DNA of 60,878 bases from assembly GCA_030609365.1 (NCBI GenBank), contig JAUWCJ010000004.1, forward strand, positions 1 to 60,878, given 5' to 3'. The notes beneath the pieces were generated by a model, which was given only the letters and a program-made list of their open reading frames with translations, was not told the DNA's origin and did not search any database. This DNA comes from Candidatus Eiseniibacteriota bacterium (GTDB lineage Bacteria > Joyebacterota > Joyebacteria > Joyebacterales > Joyebacteraceae). Below are positions 1-7,810 of the stretch, piece by piece (the stretch's first letter is position 1; every line of letters starts with the position of its first letter). A program made the translations under genes and the position numbers.

Positions 1-1038
1 GAGATTCTGGTGCCATCGCGCTGCGAAAGCATCTACTGCTTCAACCCGGACGGCTCGCGTGTGCCTGGCTGGCCAGTCAACATGGGGGGGGCCGCCCGGA
101 GTTCGATCGCAGTTGGCGACGTCAACAACAACGGGCAGCTCGAGGTCGTGGCCGCGGCCAACAACAACGAAGTCCGCCTGCTCTCGGCGGCCGGCGCAAC
201 GTTCCCGAACTGGCCCCAGACGTGCGTTCTGAACGACGACTTCGCATCTTCTCCGACACTCGCCGACCTGGACGGCGACGGCGACCTTGAGATCATCATC
301 GTGAGCACCGATGACCAGGTCCACGTGTGGACCTGGGAGGGAGATACCTATGCTGGGTGGCCACAGACCATGGCCGGCGGGGGTGGTCCTCCGGAGAAGC
401 GCAGCAGCGCCGTCGTGGGCGACATAGACGGGGACTCCGAGCCGGAGATTCTCACGGGTGCCAACAGCGGGAAGGTGTACGCATTCCACACTGATGGGAG
501 CGTCGTGGCCGGATGGCCGATTCAGACCGACGCAGAGGTGTACTCGACGCCAGCTCTCGCAGACCTGGATGGTGATGGAGACATCGAGGTCGTGGTCTCG
601 GGGATGGATGAAATGGTGTATGTCTGGGACACGCCGGGCGTATATGCTGACGGGGATGGCATCGAGTGGGGCACGTTCAGGCACAACAACAGGCGCTCCG
701 GGCTCTACGGCTACGAGGAGGAGGTCGGTGTTCCCGCTGAGGGGGCGTGGTCGGTGTCGGAGGCGAGGTTGAGGCAGAACGTCCCGAATCCCTTCAATCC
801 CATCACGACCATCTGCTACGTATTGCCGGAGGGAGGGGACCGCGTGCTGCTCGAGATCTTCGACGCGGCCGGCCGCCACGTCCGCACTCTCATCGACGGC
901 TACTGTGACGGAGGTCCTCAGTCTGTCGCTTGGGGTGGAGATGACGAGGAGGGGCGGACAGTCGCTTCAGGTATCTACTTCTACCGCCTCGTCACGGCTC
1001 GCTCGCGGGACACGAAGAGGATGGTGCTGCTCAAGTAG
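1..1038 (+). CDS. Secreted FG-GAP/VCBS repeat protein with C-terminal sorting domain (5' partial)
   Basis: The reading frame is open to the first base of the window (E-I-L before the first GTG at 10), so this is the C-terminal part of a longer protein. Four aspartate-rich FG-GAP-like motifs are visible (GDVNNNGQLEVV, ADLDGDGDLEIII, GDIDGDSEPEIL, ADLDGDGDIEVVV), each near a GWP turn, as in integrin-type beta-propellers of extracellular proteins. The last ~85 residues start with NVPNPFNPITTI and run through a Gly-rich core to GIYFYRL and a basic KRMVLLK end. That is the classic shape of the type IX/FlgD-like C-terminal sorting domain of FCB-group bacteria. It is therefore probably a surface or secreted protein; the ligand is unknown. 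A strong terminator follows. Confidence 0.88.
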   Translation, partial: EILVPSRCESIYCFNPDGSRVPGWPVNMGGAARSSIAVGDVNNNGQLEVVAAANNNEVRLLSAAGATFPNWPQTCVLNDDFASSPTLADLDGDGDLEIIIVSTDDQVHVWTWEGDTYAGWPQTMAGGGGPPEKRSSAVVGDIDGDSEPEILTGANSGKVYAFHTDGSVVAGWPIQTDAEVYSTPALADLDGDGDIEVVVSGMDEMVYVWDTPGVYADGDGIEWGTFRHNNRRSGLYGYEEEVGVPAEGAWSVSEARLRQNVPNPFNPITTICYVLPEGGDRVLLEIFDAAGRHVRTLIDGYCDGGPQSVAWGGDDEEGRTVASGIYFYRLVTARSRDTKRMVLLK

Positions 1039-1079
1039 CCGGAGGAGTGACGCTGGCGCGCTGCTCCCATGTGGGTATC

Positions 1080-1118
1080 GTGACGCGGGGTAGGACCTTC
1101 GGGTTCGCCCCGCGTCAC
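1080..1118 (+). terminator. Rho-independent-type hairpin after the FG-GAP gene
   Basis: Perfect 11-bp stem, GTGACGCGGGG at 1080-1090 with CCCCGCGTCAC at 1108-1118. The loop itself contains a small ACC-TTC-GGT hairpin. The downstream T-tract is weak (TTCGCTTC). It lies 41 bp after the stop codon and ahead of the next promoter. Confidence 0.65.
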
Positions 1119-1149
1119 TTCGCTTCGGGCGCCCCAATCTCGAAACCGC

Positions 1150-1179
1150 TTGACACTCCGTAACTTGCGGTGCAAGAAT
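1150..1179 (+). promoter_or_regulatory. Sigma70-type promoter for the DASS transporter
   Basis: A perfect TTGACA (1150-1155), an 18-bp spacer and AAGAAT (1174-1179, four of six matches to TATAAT). It lies between the preceding terminator and the transporter start, giving a leader of roughly 50-90 nt. Confidence 0.5.
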
Positions 1180-1238
1180 CCGCGCCACCCGGCCGTGAAA
1201 GAGCCGCTCTTGTTCTTGGCGTCCTCCCGTGAGCGCCG

Positions 1239-2663
1239 GTGCGGAACCTGAGGCGCCGGATGACCCGGGGAGACGTATTGACTCGCCGCAAAACCCTGAG
1301 CATCATCATCGCCTTCGCCGTATGCGTGGGCATTGTGCTCGCACCCACGCCCGCCGAGCTGACCCGGGAGGGGCAGAACGCGCTGGCGATCTTCGCGCTC
1401 TGCTTCGTGCTCTGGGTCGGGAACGCGCTGCCCCTCGCGGTGACAAGTCTCTTTGCCATCGTTCTCCTGCCTACCCTCAGAGTGCTCCCGGCCTCGCGCT
1501 CCTTCGAACTCTTCGGCAGTCCCGTGGTGTTCTTCATCCTGGGAGCTTTCATACTGGCCGCCGCGCTGATGCGGTCCGGCCTCTCCACGAGACTGGCTCT
1601 GGCCTTCCTGCGACGATTCGGCCGCAGTCCGAGATCGCTTCTTGCGGGCGTCATCTTCTCAGGGGGGTTCCTGGCCTTCTGGATGCCCCAGCACGCCGTG
1701 GCTGCCCTCCTGTTTCCCATTGTTCTGGAGATAGCGCACGCCCTTGACCTCAAGCCGGTGAAGAGCCGCTACGGCCGCGCGCTGTTCCTGGCGCTGGCGT
1801 GGGGGGCTGTCATCGGCGGCATCGCCACCTTCCTCGGCGGAGCGCGCAATCCGCTCGCACTGGGCATCCTGAGTCAGCACTACGACATGTCGATCACCTT
1901 CGTCGAGTGGGTGGTCGCCGTGGCGCCCTTTTCCATCATCCTCATGGGGTGCGCACATTTCCTGCTGCTGAAGGGCTTCGGCGTCGATGTCGAGGACGTC
2001 TCCCGCGCCAGGGAAGTTCTGAACCAGAAGGCGAAGGCGCTGGGCCCCATCAGCAAGAGGGAGAAAGGCGTCGGGATCGTGATGGTCCTGACGATCGTTG
2101 CCTGGATCGTGAGCGGCCAGGTTGTGGGGCTGGCCTCGATCTCCATCCTGGCCGCGGTCGCGCTCTTCGTGTTCAATCTCATCGAGTGGAAGAGCGTTGA
2201 GGAGTACGTCAACTGGGGTGTCATCTTCATGTACGGTGGTGCCATAGCGATCGCGACGGCGCTCCACGAGTCCGGCGCCACCCGCTGGATCGCGTACGTG
2301 GCCGAGGACCGGATAGCCGGGCTCCCGCCGTTCTGGATGCTCATGGTGTTCGCCGCGGCCGCGACCTTCCTGACAGAGGCCATAAGCAACGTGGCCGCGG
2401 TAGCGCTGCTGTTGCCCATCTGCTTCGGACTCATGGAGGGGAGTGGGGTGTCTCCCATCTCCGTCGTCTTCGTCGTTGCGGTGCCCGCGGGGCTGGCCTT
2501 CTCGCTGCCGATGGGCACACCCGCCAACGCCATAGCGTACTCCGCGGGATACTACAGGCTACGTGATTCTTTCGTGGCGGGAGGGATATTCAAGATCGTT
2601 GCGCTCCTTCTGTTCGCGCTCGTGGTGAAGTTCTACTGGCCGCTTCTCGGCGTAGGCACATAG
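1239..2663 (+). CDS. DASS/SLC13-family anion:sodium symporter
   Basis: Hydrophobic protein of about 474 residues with ~11-12 membrane segments, the usual size of divalent anion:Na+ symporters (dicarboxylate, sulfate or citrate). The second half contains TEAISNVAAVALLLP and LPMGTPANAIAYS, which match the SNT-type sodium/substrate motif and the second conserved loop of the family. The first half has the corresponding FLGGARNPLA loop, giving the inverted-repeat architecture. The substrate cannot be read from sequence. The start is uncertain: GTG 1239, ATG 1260 or TTG 1278 are in frame, and TTG 1278 has a good GGGGAG Shine-Dalgarno 7 nt upstream. It is followed closely by a UspA-like gene, probably in the same transcript. 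Confidence 0.88.
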   Translation: MRNLRRRMTRGDVLTRRKTLSIIIAFAVCVGIVLAPTPAELTREGQNALAIFALCFVLWVGNALPLAVTSLFAIVLLPTLRVLPASRSFELFGSPVVFFILGAFILAAALMRSGLSTRLALAFLRRFGRSPRSLLAGVIFSGGFLAFWMPQHAVAALLFPIVLEIAHALDLKPVKSRYGRALFLALAWGAVIGGIATFLGGARNPLALGILSQHYDMSITFVEWVVAVAPFSIILMGCAHFLLLKGFGVDVEDVSRAREVLNQKAKALGPISKREKGVGIVMVLTIVAWIVSGQVVGLASISILAAVALFVFNLIEWKSVEEYVNWGVIFMYGGAIAIATALHESGATRWIAYVAEDRIAGLPPFWMLMVFAAAATFLTEAISNVAAVALLLPICFGLMEGSGVSPISVVFVVAVPAGLAFSLPMGTPANAIAYSAGYYRLRDSFVAGGIFKIVALLLFALVVKFYWPLLGVGT

Positions 2664-2678
2664 GAGGGAGGTGTATCC

Positions 2679-3152
2679 GTGAATCGCGTTCTTCTCGTTC
2701 TCTCTGCCTCCCGCGTATCGAACTCGTGCGTTGACGGAGCGCTGGACGCGGCGGAGAGTGAGGGCGCAGAGCTGGTGGTCCTCTTCATTCTGGACACCGT
2801 GATGCCGCGCGATGTCCGGGAGCGCATGTCGCACGAGGGATTTCTCGGGGAGGCCCCGAGCGGGCGCCTGCTGCTCTCGATGCGAAGGGAACTCAAACGT
2901 CAGGGGATCAACGAACTCACCGAAGTCGCCCGGGCCGCTGAGAGGCGGGGGATCACGCACCGCACGGAGCTGGTTGAGGGTGAGTTCCTCATGCGTGCGC
3001 TCGAGGCCGCCCAGGCGGAGGCGCCAACGGTGATCTTCGTTGCGAAGCGGGAGCGTGCCGCACTGTCCCGCCTGGTGTCCGGCTCGCGCGCCGAGGAACT
3101 CAAGGACGCCGCGACGTGTGATGTTAAGATACACGAAGGCGGCGATAGCTAG
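2679..3152 (+). CDS. Universal stress protein (UspA-like)
   Basis: 157-residue soluble protein with an N-terminal strand MNRVLLVLSASRVSNSCVDGA, an alpha/beta layout, and a variable C-terminus ending in a beta-strand-like CDVKIHEG, consistent with the UspA fold. The ATP-binding G-2x-G-9x-G(S/T) motif is not clear: the loop reads AKRERAALSRLVSGSRAEEL, so nucleotide binding is doubtful. The GTG start has a strong GGAGGGAGG Shine-Dalgarno and lies 15 bp after the transporter stop. UspA-like proteins often accompany transporters and may modulate them. The stop is 3 bp from the convergent end of the minus-strand TPR gene. Confidence 0.7.
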   Translation: MNRVLLVLSASRVSNSCVDGALDAAESEGAELVVLFILDTVMPRDVRERMSHEGFLGEAPSGRLLLSMRRELKRQGINELTEVARAAERRGITHRTELVEGEFLMRALEAAQAEAPTVIFVAKRERAALSRLVSGSRAEELKDAATCDVKIHEGGDS

Positions 3153-3155
3153 CCG

Positions 3156-5615
3156 CTACTGCCGGAGCCCACCCAGCTCGCGTTCAAGAAACTCGATCAT
3201 GTGCTCGTCGTTCGTCAGTGACCGGGCCGTCTCGTACTCGTGAGTGGCCTCGGCCACCCTGCCCTGTTCAGCGAGGAGACGGGCGAGATTCGCGTGCGGT
3301 GACGCCAGCTTGGGTCTGACCGCGATCTCCTTCCGGAGTTCGTTCTCGGCCGCGCTCATGTTCCCCAGCGCGTAGTATGCCTCCGCAAGCCTCGTGTGCG
3401 CGTGACTGACAGACGTGCGTCCGGTCAGAGCGGCCTTGAGAACCGCTATGGCCTCCGTGTACATCTCGTTGGCCAGATAGACATCGGCCAGCCTCGAGAG
3501 TGCCGCGCTGTTTCGAGGGTCCGCGATGGTAGCAGCGACGAGGGCCTCGAGCTCGAGCTCCAGTTCGCCCAACTCCTGATAGATGATCGCCTTCGTGTAG
3601 TGCGCGTCCGCGTTTTCCCGGTCGAGTTCGAGCGCTCTCGTGAGTTCCTCCAGGGCCTGATCCGGCTCGCCCAAGAGCTTGTGGACCTGCGCCAGTCCGA
3701 CTCTGGCCGTCGCGTCATCCGGATTGAGGGCCTGGGCTCTCCTGAACGAGTTTGCGGCCTCCGTCAGCCGGTCCATTCGCATGTACGCGCTGCCCATGCT
3801 GACGTAGGCCTGCGCGTTCTCGGGGTCGAGCTCGCTCACCCGTTTGAAGGCCTCTACCGCGCCCTCGAAGTCCCCGCGTCTGAACCGTTCTATCCCGTCG
3901 CCGAGAAACTGCTGCTCCTCCGTCACGCTATCGCGGTCGAACATCTCGAACTCGCCGCTTCTCCTGGTGGTGCGTGAGAAGTCGGTGTCTGCGAGCCCCG
4001 CGGTGAGAACGGGGGCCCCTGCGCCGCCCATTGCGAACCCGACGATCAGTGAGATCGTGGCGAGCGCGGAGAGCGCGGCGGGTATCTTCCGCTCCGCCAG
4101 CTTCAGCACGGCAGCGGCTCCTGCCAAGCCCACGGCGGCACCGATCCAGGCCAGCGCCGGCTGACGCAGGATCGCCGCCGGGAGAAGGGAGGCTAGGATG
4201 ATCCCGAGCGCAGCGACGGAGCGCGCCCTCTTCGCTCCGAGCACGTCTCTCAGGTTCCAGCGCCGGCTGTCTGCCTCATCGGCAGTCTCCCATACGTCCC
4301 GCGCGAGGAACGCGAGCGCGGGGGTGAAGAGGCACGCGAGAACGGCGCCCTTCGGGAGCCAGAGCGACGCAGAGCCTCCTGCGTACGCCGCGAAACCGAG
4401 CGTCACGGAGAACAGTGTCACCGCACCGATCGCCAGTCCGGCGAGAGGCGTGAACCGCACGAGCCTCAGCGGGCGGGCGTAGTAGAAGTAGTAAACGGCC
4501 ATCATTGACAGCACGTAGGTCATCGCCACGTAGCTCACAGACAGCGCAAACAGGAGGGCGAACATGCAGGAGAAGGTACAGAGCATCAGAAGAGCGTTCC
4601 TGTCACTGCCGGCGGCTTGCCGGCCCTCGCCGTGCAGCTCTCTCAAGCCGGAGGCCGTGAGCGCCGTGAAGAACGACGCGGCCAGCAGCCCGGCTATCGA
4701 GATGACGTCGAACGGGTGGGTGATCGCCGGGAGATTCCCGGACCCCATAATGAGTCTGGCGCCCAGCAGCAGACCCGCGGACGTCGTGAGCACGTGGAAC
4801 GCCGCCGTAACGGGATCGGTCACCTTCCGCAGGGAAGCGGATCTGTCGGGGGTGTACATCCGGTACCAGATGGCTAGGAATGGCGCCAGCACGAACAGGT
4901 CGATCAGCGAATTGGAAAGGTCCGAGACCGCGAACGGCGTGGCGTTCGCGAACGCCCTGTGCACGCTGGCCCGGGCGAAGAGCAGCTGGTATACGTTCTC
5001 GACGTCGCCACCGAAGAGGCGACTCAGTTCCACGGTGATAACCGGCAGCGTGAAGAAGAAGAACATCGTCACGTAGATGCCGAAGAACGAGAGGACCGCC
5101 CTGCCGAGGCTTCGGGTCTTCAGGTGCACGTAGAAGGCGCCCAGCAGGCATCCGAGCGCCGCCTCGATCCTGATACCGGCGGTGGCGCCCTGGAACTGCT
5201 GGTAGGTCGGGTTGAAGAGATTGAGAAACGCCCCGGCGAGAGTGCCACTCTGCGGGATGAGGTAGCCGATGAGTTCGGGTCCTTCGCCCGCCCTCGACAG
5301 GAGGATGTCAATGAGCGGCGGCAGGAGCGTCAGAAGCCAGGCGAACAGCATCAGCTTGGTTACTCGCTCGACTCGCTCGCGCGCGAACGCGGCAAGGACC
5401 ACCGACAGGGCGATCAGAGGAGTGACGTAGGCCAGCGGGTAGTGGAGGAAGTACGAGAGGAAGTACAGGGTCTTCTGTTGCCCGGAGAGTTGCTCCAGGA
5501 AGTGTCTGAGGACGATGATGGCACCCAGGATCAGCAGCCACCGGCCCAGCGTGATGTGACTTCCCTCGACCGCCTCTGAGGCGCGCAGCACTCTCTGTCT
5601 GACTCCCTGACTCAT
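3156..5615 (-). CDS. Large polytopic membrane protein with C-terminal TPR domain
   Basis: 819 residues. The start ATG at 5615 is chosen because GAGGTGG lies just upstream and the first hydrophobic helix begins ~25 residues in; the upstream in-frame extension to 5927 is low-complexity and overlaps the next gene. Residues ~25-540 hold a dozen or more hydrophobic helices. A stretch around YYFYYARPLRLVRFTP faintly recalls the second half of UbiA-type prenyltransferases, but the Asp-rich motifs are missing. Residues ~560-819 form about seven TPR repeats (e.g. GAVEAFKRVSELDPENAQAY). I do not recognise the family. The layout suggests a membrane-anchored assembly scaffold, with the TPR domain on one face. 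Confidence 0.75.
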   Translation of the reverse strand: MSQGVRQRVLRASEAVEGSHITLGRWLLILGAIIVLRHFLEQLSGQQKTLYFLSYFLHYPLAYVTPLIALSVVLAAFARERVERVTKLMLFAWLLTLLPPLIDILLSRAGEGPELIGYLIPQSGTLAGAFLNLFNPTYQQFQGATAGIRIEAALGCLLGAFYVHLKTRSLGRAVLSFFGIYVTMFFFFTLPVITVELSRLFGGDVENVYQLLFARASVHRAFANATPFAVSDLSNSLIDLFVLAPFLAIWYRMYTPDRSASLRKVTDPVTAAFHVLTTSAGLLLGARLIMGSGNLPAITHPFDVISIAGLLAASFFTALTASGLRELHGEGRQAAGSDRNALLMLCTFSCMFALLFALSVSYVAMTYVLSMMAVYYFYYARPLRLVRFTPLAGLAIGAVTLFSVTLGFAAYAGGSASLWLPKGAVLACLFTPALAFLARDVWETADEADSRRWNLRDVLGAKRARSVAALGIILASLLPAAILRQPALAWIGAAVGLAGAAAVLKLAERKIPAALSALATISLIVGFAMGGAGAPVLTAGLADTDFSRTTRRSGEFEMFDRDSVTEEQQFLGDGIERFRRGDFEGAVEAFKRVSELDPENAQAYVSMGSAYMRMDRLTEAANSFRRAQALNPDDATARVGLAQVHKLLGEPDQALEELTRALELDRENADAHYTKAIIYQELGELELELEALVAATIADPRNSAALSRLADVYLANEMYTEAIAVLKAALTGRTSVSHAHTRLAEAYYALGNMSAAENELRKEIAVRPKLASPHANLARLLAEQGRVAEATHEYETARSLTNDEHMIEFLERELGGLRQ

Positions 5616-5646
5616 CTCGGATTCCACCTCACTTCCAGAATTGCAT

Positions 5647-5666
5647 CGCCCGGCATTCGCCGGGCG
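5647..5666 (-). terminator. Hairpin between the two minus-strand genes
   Basis: Perfect 8-bp inverted repeat CGCCCGGC/GCCGGGCG around an ATTC loop, in the 101-bp gap between the 61-residue ORF and the membrane-TPR gene. There is no clear T-tract on the minus strand, so it may act as an attenuator or mRNA-stabilising structure rather than a full terminator. Confidence 0.35.
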
Positions 5667-5716
5667 ACTGTGGGCCCGCACCCGGCGGGGCGCTGTCCGC
5701 CGGCCGTCTCTTGTGT

Positions 5717-5902
5717 CTAGCGTTCGTCCTTGGCATAGAGGTGCAGGTAGATGGCGAACCCTATGCAGGCCACAGAAAATCGCCACAGCGTGACAGGAGC
5801 CATGTCCATCACGAACTCTCTGCTCGATATCCTCACGGCGATGCCGAGAAGCAGGACGACCGCAGCAACGACGGCGAGCACGAAAGACATCAGTCTGAGC
5901 AT
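5717..5902 (-). CDS. Small two-helix membrane protein, function unknown
   Basis: 61 residues starting MLRLMSFVLAVVAAVVLLLG, then a short polar loop (RISSREFVMDM) and a second hydrophobic segment (LWRFSVACIGFAIYLHLY) ending in a charged tail KDER. The ATG at 5902 has a textbook GGAGGT Shine-Dalgarno 5 nt upstream, which argues for a real gene. It is upstream of, and probably co-transcribed with, the large membrane-TPR protein. I do not recognise a family. Confidence 0.65.
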   Translation of the reverse strand: MLRLMSFVLAVVAAVVLLLGIAVRISSREFVMDMAPVTLWRFSVACIGFAIYLHLYAKDER

Positions 5903-5946
5903 CGAGACCTCCAAGCTTCCCCGGCAACGGTCAGCGTCTGGAAACA

Positions 5947-5976
5947 AGCCTACGCCCCGTGGGCGACGGGTGTCAA
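5947..5976 (-). promoter_or_regulatory. Minus-strand promoter for the small membrane ORF
   Basis: Read on the minus strand: perfect TTGACA (5976-5971), an 18-bp spacer and TAGGCT (5952-5947, three of six matches). It leaves a leader of ~40 nt before ATG 5902. Together with the plus-strand promoter at 7282 it once formed a divergent pair, now separated by the insertion element. Confidence 0.45.
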
Positions 5977-5977
5977 G

Positions 5978-5995
5978 CCGCTTGCCGAAGGCGCT
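5978..5995 (+). repeat. 18-bp direct repeat, left copy (probable target-site duplication)
   Basis: CCGCTTGCCGAAGGCGCT, identical to 7265-7282. Removing one copy plus the DNA between rebuilds a palindrome with arms GTCAAGC and GCTTGAC, which is good evidence that the two flanks were once contiguous. An 18-bp duplication is long for an IS3/IS481-type element. Confidence 0.7.
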
Positions 5996-6006
5996 AGGTA
6001 ACGCAT

Positions 6007-6025
6007 GGGTACATCGTGACCCACC
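6007..6025 (+). repeat. Left terminal inverted repeat of the insertion sequence
   Basis: GGGTACATCGTGACCCACC. The reverse complement of 7239-7257 reads GGGTACATGGTGACCCACC, 18 of 19 identical. The repeat contains its own short palindrome (GGGT...ACCC). Confidence 0.85.
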
Positions 6026-6204
6026 CAGCCGGGTGAGGAAGTTAGCCTGCTTCGGCCCCAGAACCCATTGTCAGTTGAAGGAGATCCTGGCTTCCGAGAG
6101 CTTCAGGAGACCCCGATACCGCTCCAACAAGAGAAAGGGGGACACAAAGAGACGCCTCCGTTAGACTGCGTGTCGTCCAAAACCCGCAGAAGAAAGAGGT
6201 GCTC

Positions 6205-7290
6205 ATGTGCCCCGACGGGTACTATAACATGATCCGATCCAAAGACTACATCTTCGATCTCAGGTTCAGGATGGTACAGCATGCCCGCAAGCACGGCATC
6301 AGGGCCACCGCCAGAGCCTTCAAGTGCTCCAGGAACACCGTCAGGAAGTGGGTCAGAAGGCGCAGATCCGAAGGACTCCGAGGGCTCAGGGACAAGAGCA
6401 GAGCTCCACACTTCTGCCCACACAAGACCTCGCCGGAGGACGAGAAGATCATCATCCGACAGGCAAGAAAGACTCCGGGCTTCGGAGCAAGACATCTCAA
6501 GCACGAGTTCGATCTCCCATACGGTGTCAACTCCATCGCACGCGTCAAAAGAGAGAACGGACTCAGTCGCAAACGACCGAGGAAGCACAAGAGAAGGAAC
6601 GATCTCAGAGCGATCAAACAGGCCTGCAAACCCTTCACACGCTTCCAGATGGATGTCAAGTACCTCAACGACATCCCCAACTACTACCCCTGCATCAGAA
6701 CCCTCAACCTTCCGGGCTTCCAGTACACCATCAGAGAACTCGCCACAGGTGCCCAGTTCGTCTCCTACGGTGACTCTCTCTCCGTCAACTACGCAGAACT
6801 CACCGTCAAACGCTTCCTCGAACACCTGCAGGAATGCGGCATCGACACCACAAAGGTCCACATCCAGACTGACAACGGTTCCGAGTTCGAGGGTGGGGTT
6901 GTCAGAGACAAACTCTCCGGCTTTGCCCACACCATCGAGTCACTCATGGGAGCCACCCACGCCTACATCCCACCCGGATGCTGCAACGCAAACGCCGACG
7001 TCGAGTCCGTACACGCGACCATCGAACCCGACTTCTTCGACATCGAGTCCTTCTTCTCACGTGACGACTTCTTCGCTAAGATCACCATCTACCAGCACTA
7101 CTACAACCTCGCCCGAAAGAACGGCTCGCGCGGATACCGCTCGCCTCTTACCATCCTCCACGAACGCGACCCCACTCTTGACCCGCGTCTCTTCATGCTG
7201 CTACCGTGCGACCTTGATCGCACCTTCAGATCCATCAAGGTGGGTCACCATGTACCCGGTCTGACCGCTTGCCGAAGGCGCTTGACCTGA
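6205..7290 (+). CDS. DDE transposase, IS481/IS3-like (rve integrase core)
   Basis: 361 residues from ATG 6205, preceded by AGAGG; GTG 6199 is an in-frame alternative. The N-terminus is a helix-turn-helix (HGIRATARAFKCSRNTVRKWVRR) followed by a second DNA-binding helical region. The catalytic core shows all three acidic residues in context: FQMDVKYL, HIQTDNGSEF and NADVESVHATIE. It cuts and joins the element ends. The coding frame runs straight through the right inverted repeat and direct repeat and stops at TGA 7288-7290 in host DNA, so the last ~11 residues come from the flank. The frame is intact and the element may be active. Confidence 0.88.
   Translation: MCPDGYYNMIRSKDYIFDLRFRMVQHARKHGIRATARAFKCSRNTVRKWVRRRRSEGLRGLRDKSRAPHFCPHKTSPEDEKIIIRQARKTPGFGARHLKHEFDLPYGVNSIARVKRENGLSRKRPRKHKRRNDLRAIKQACKPFTRFQMDVKYLNDIPNYYPCIRTLNLPGFQYTIRELATGAQFVSYGDSLSVNYAELTVKRFLEHLQECGIDTTKVHIQTDNGSEFEGGVVRDKLSGFAHTIESLMGATHAYIPPGCCNANADVESVHATIEPDFFDIESFFSRDDFFAKITIYQHYYNLARKNGSRGYRSPLTILHERDPTLDPRLFMLLPCDLDRTFRSIKVGHHVPGLTACRRRLT
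7239..7257 (-). repeat. Right terminal inverted repeat of the insertion sequence
   Basis: Plus-strand GGTGGGTCACCATGTACCC, complementary to the left repeat with one mismatch. It is also translated as part of the transposase (VGHHVP). Confidence 0.85.
7265..7282 (+). repeat. 18-bp direct repeat, right copy
   Basis: Identical to 5978-5995. Its last base is the first T of the TTGACC -35 box at 7282-7287. Confidence 0.7.
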
Positions 7291-7310
7291 GCGCACACGG
7301 GCCGTAGAAT
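7282..7310 (+). promoter_or_regulatory. Sigma70-type promoter downstream of the insertion
   Basis: TTGACC (7282-7287), a 17-bp spacer and TAGAAT (7305-7310), five of six matches in each box. It would start transcription near 7317, ahead of the small helical ORF and perhaps the whole polysaccharide block. The -35 box abuts the direct repeat, so the insertion left it intact. Confidence 0.6.
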
Positions 7311-7367
7311 CCTGCTCAAGTATGGGATTCGCGGACCGATGGCAACTCTACCGGAGTGATTCTACAC

Positions 7368-7637
7368 ATGGACGACAAGTTCGACGATGCCGAGATGCAG
7401 ACGCTTCTGGCCGAGGAGGAGGAGAAGCTCCTCGCGCTGAGGGAGTTGGTAGACGGCGCGTGCGAGGAGATCATGGGTGGCCACCTCAACCGGCAGGAGG
7501 CCACGGTCCTGGCTCAGCGCGTTCGCCGGCAAGCCTCTGAGATCATCCCGGATATGATGGAGACGTTCGACCTCATCTACAAGAGCAGATTCGAGCGGCT
7601 TATCGCTCAGTACATCAGTGGACAGACGGGAACCTGA
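7368..7637 (+). CDS. Small acidic helical protein, function unknown
   Basis: 89 residues from ATG 7368 (GTG 7356 is an in-frame alternative that would add four residues; GGAG overlaps it). The protein is almost entirely helical, charged, Leu/Glu-rich, with one cysteine (DGACEEIMGG) and an amphipathic C-terminal half (RFERLIAQYISGQ). No signal peptide or membrane segment is seen. I do not recognise a family. It has its own promoter and lies 173 bp before the WalJ-like gene. Confidence 0.6.
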   Translation: MDDKFDDAEMQTLLAEEEEKLLALRELVDGACEEIMGGHLNRQEATVLAQRVRRQASEIIPDMMETFDLIYKSRFERLIAQYISGQTGT

Positions 7638-7810
7638 GGAGCGCGCGCGGCGGTGTTGTGTTCCCTGTTGCTCAACGGGTCACTCGACGGTCGCTGGTAC
7701 GTCGGGTGGCCGCTTCTTCAGGAGGGCGCGGTGATCCCGGGGTGGTCAGCCTGGCTGGCCGTTCTGGTTGCGCCGTTCGGGTCCTCATCGAACGTGGCCG
7801 GGGGAGATTC

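Larger units (their letters stand above)
5996..7264 (+). mobile_element. IS481/IS3-like insertion sequence with single DDE transposase
   Basis: A ~1.27-kb unit bounded by the 18-bp direct repeats. It contains 19-bp inverted repeats (6007-6025 and 7239-7257, one mismatch) and one transposase gene. If the inverted repeats are the true tips, the element is 6007-7257 and the 11 bp on the left plus 7 bp on the right are unexplained. Composition differs from the neighbours: the transposase is richer in ACA/ATC/CTC-type codons. The stretch 5903-6204, over 300 bp without a gene, holds the minus-strand promoter, the left direct repeat, the left inverted repeat and the transposase leader. Confidence 0.8.

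Noticed and set aside
5616-5927. N-terminal extension of the membrane-TPR protein to 5927
   Set aside because: Overlaps the 61-residue ORF and reads as Arg/Cys-rich non-coding sequence; the ATG at 5615 has a good ribosome-binding site.
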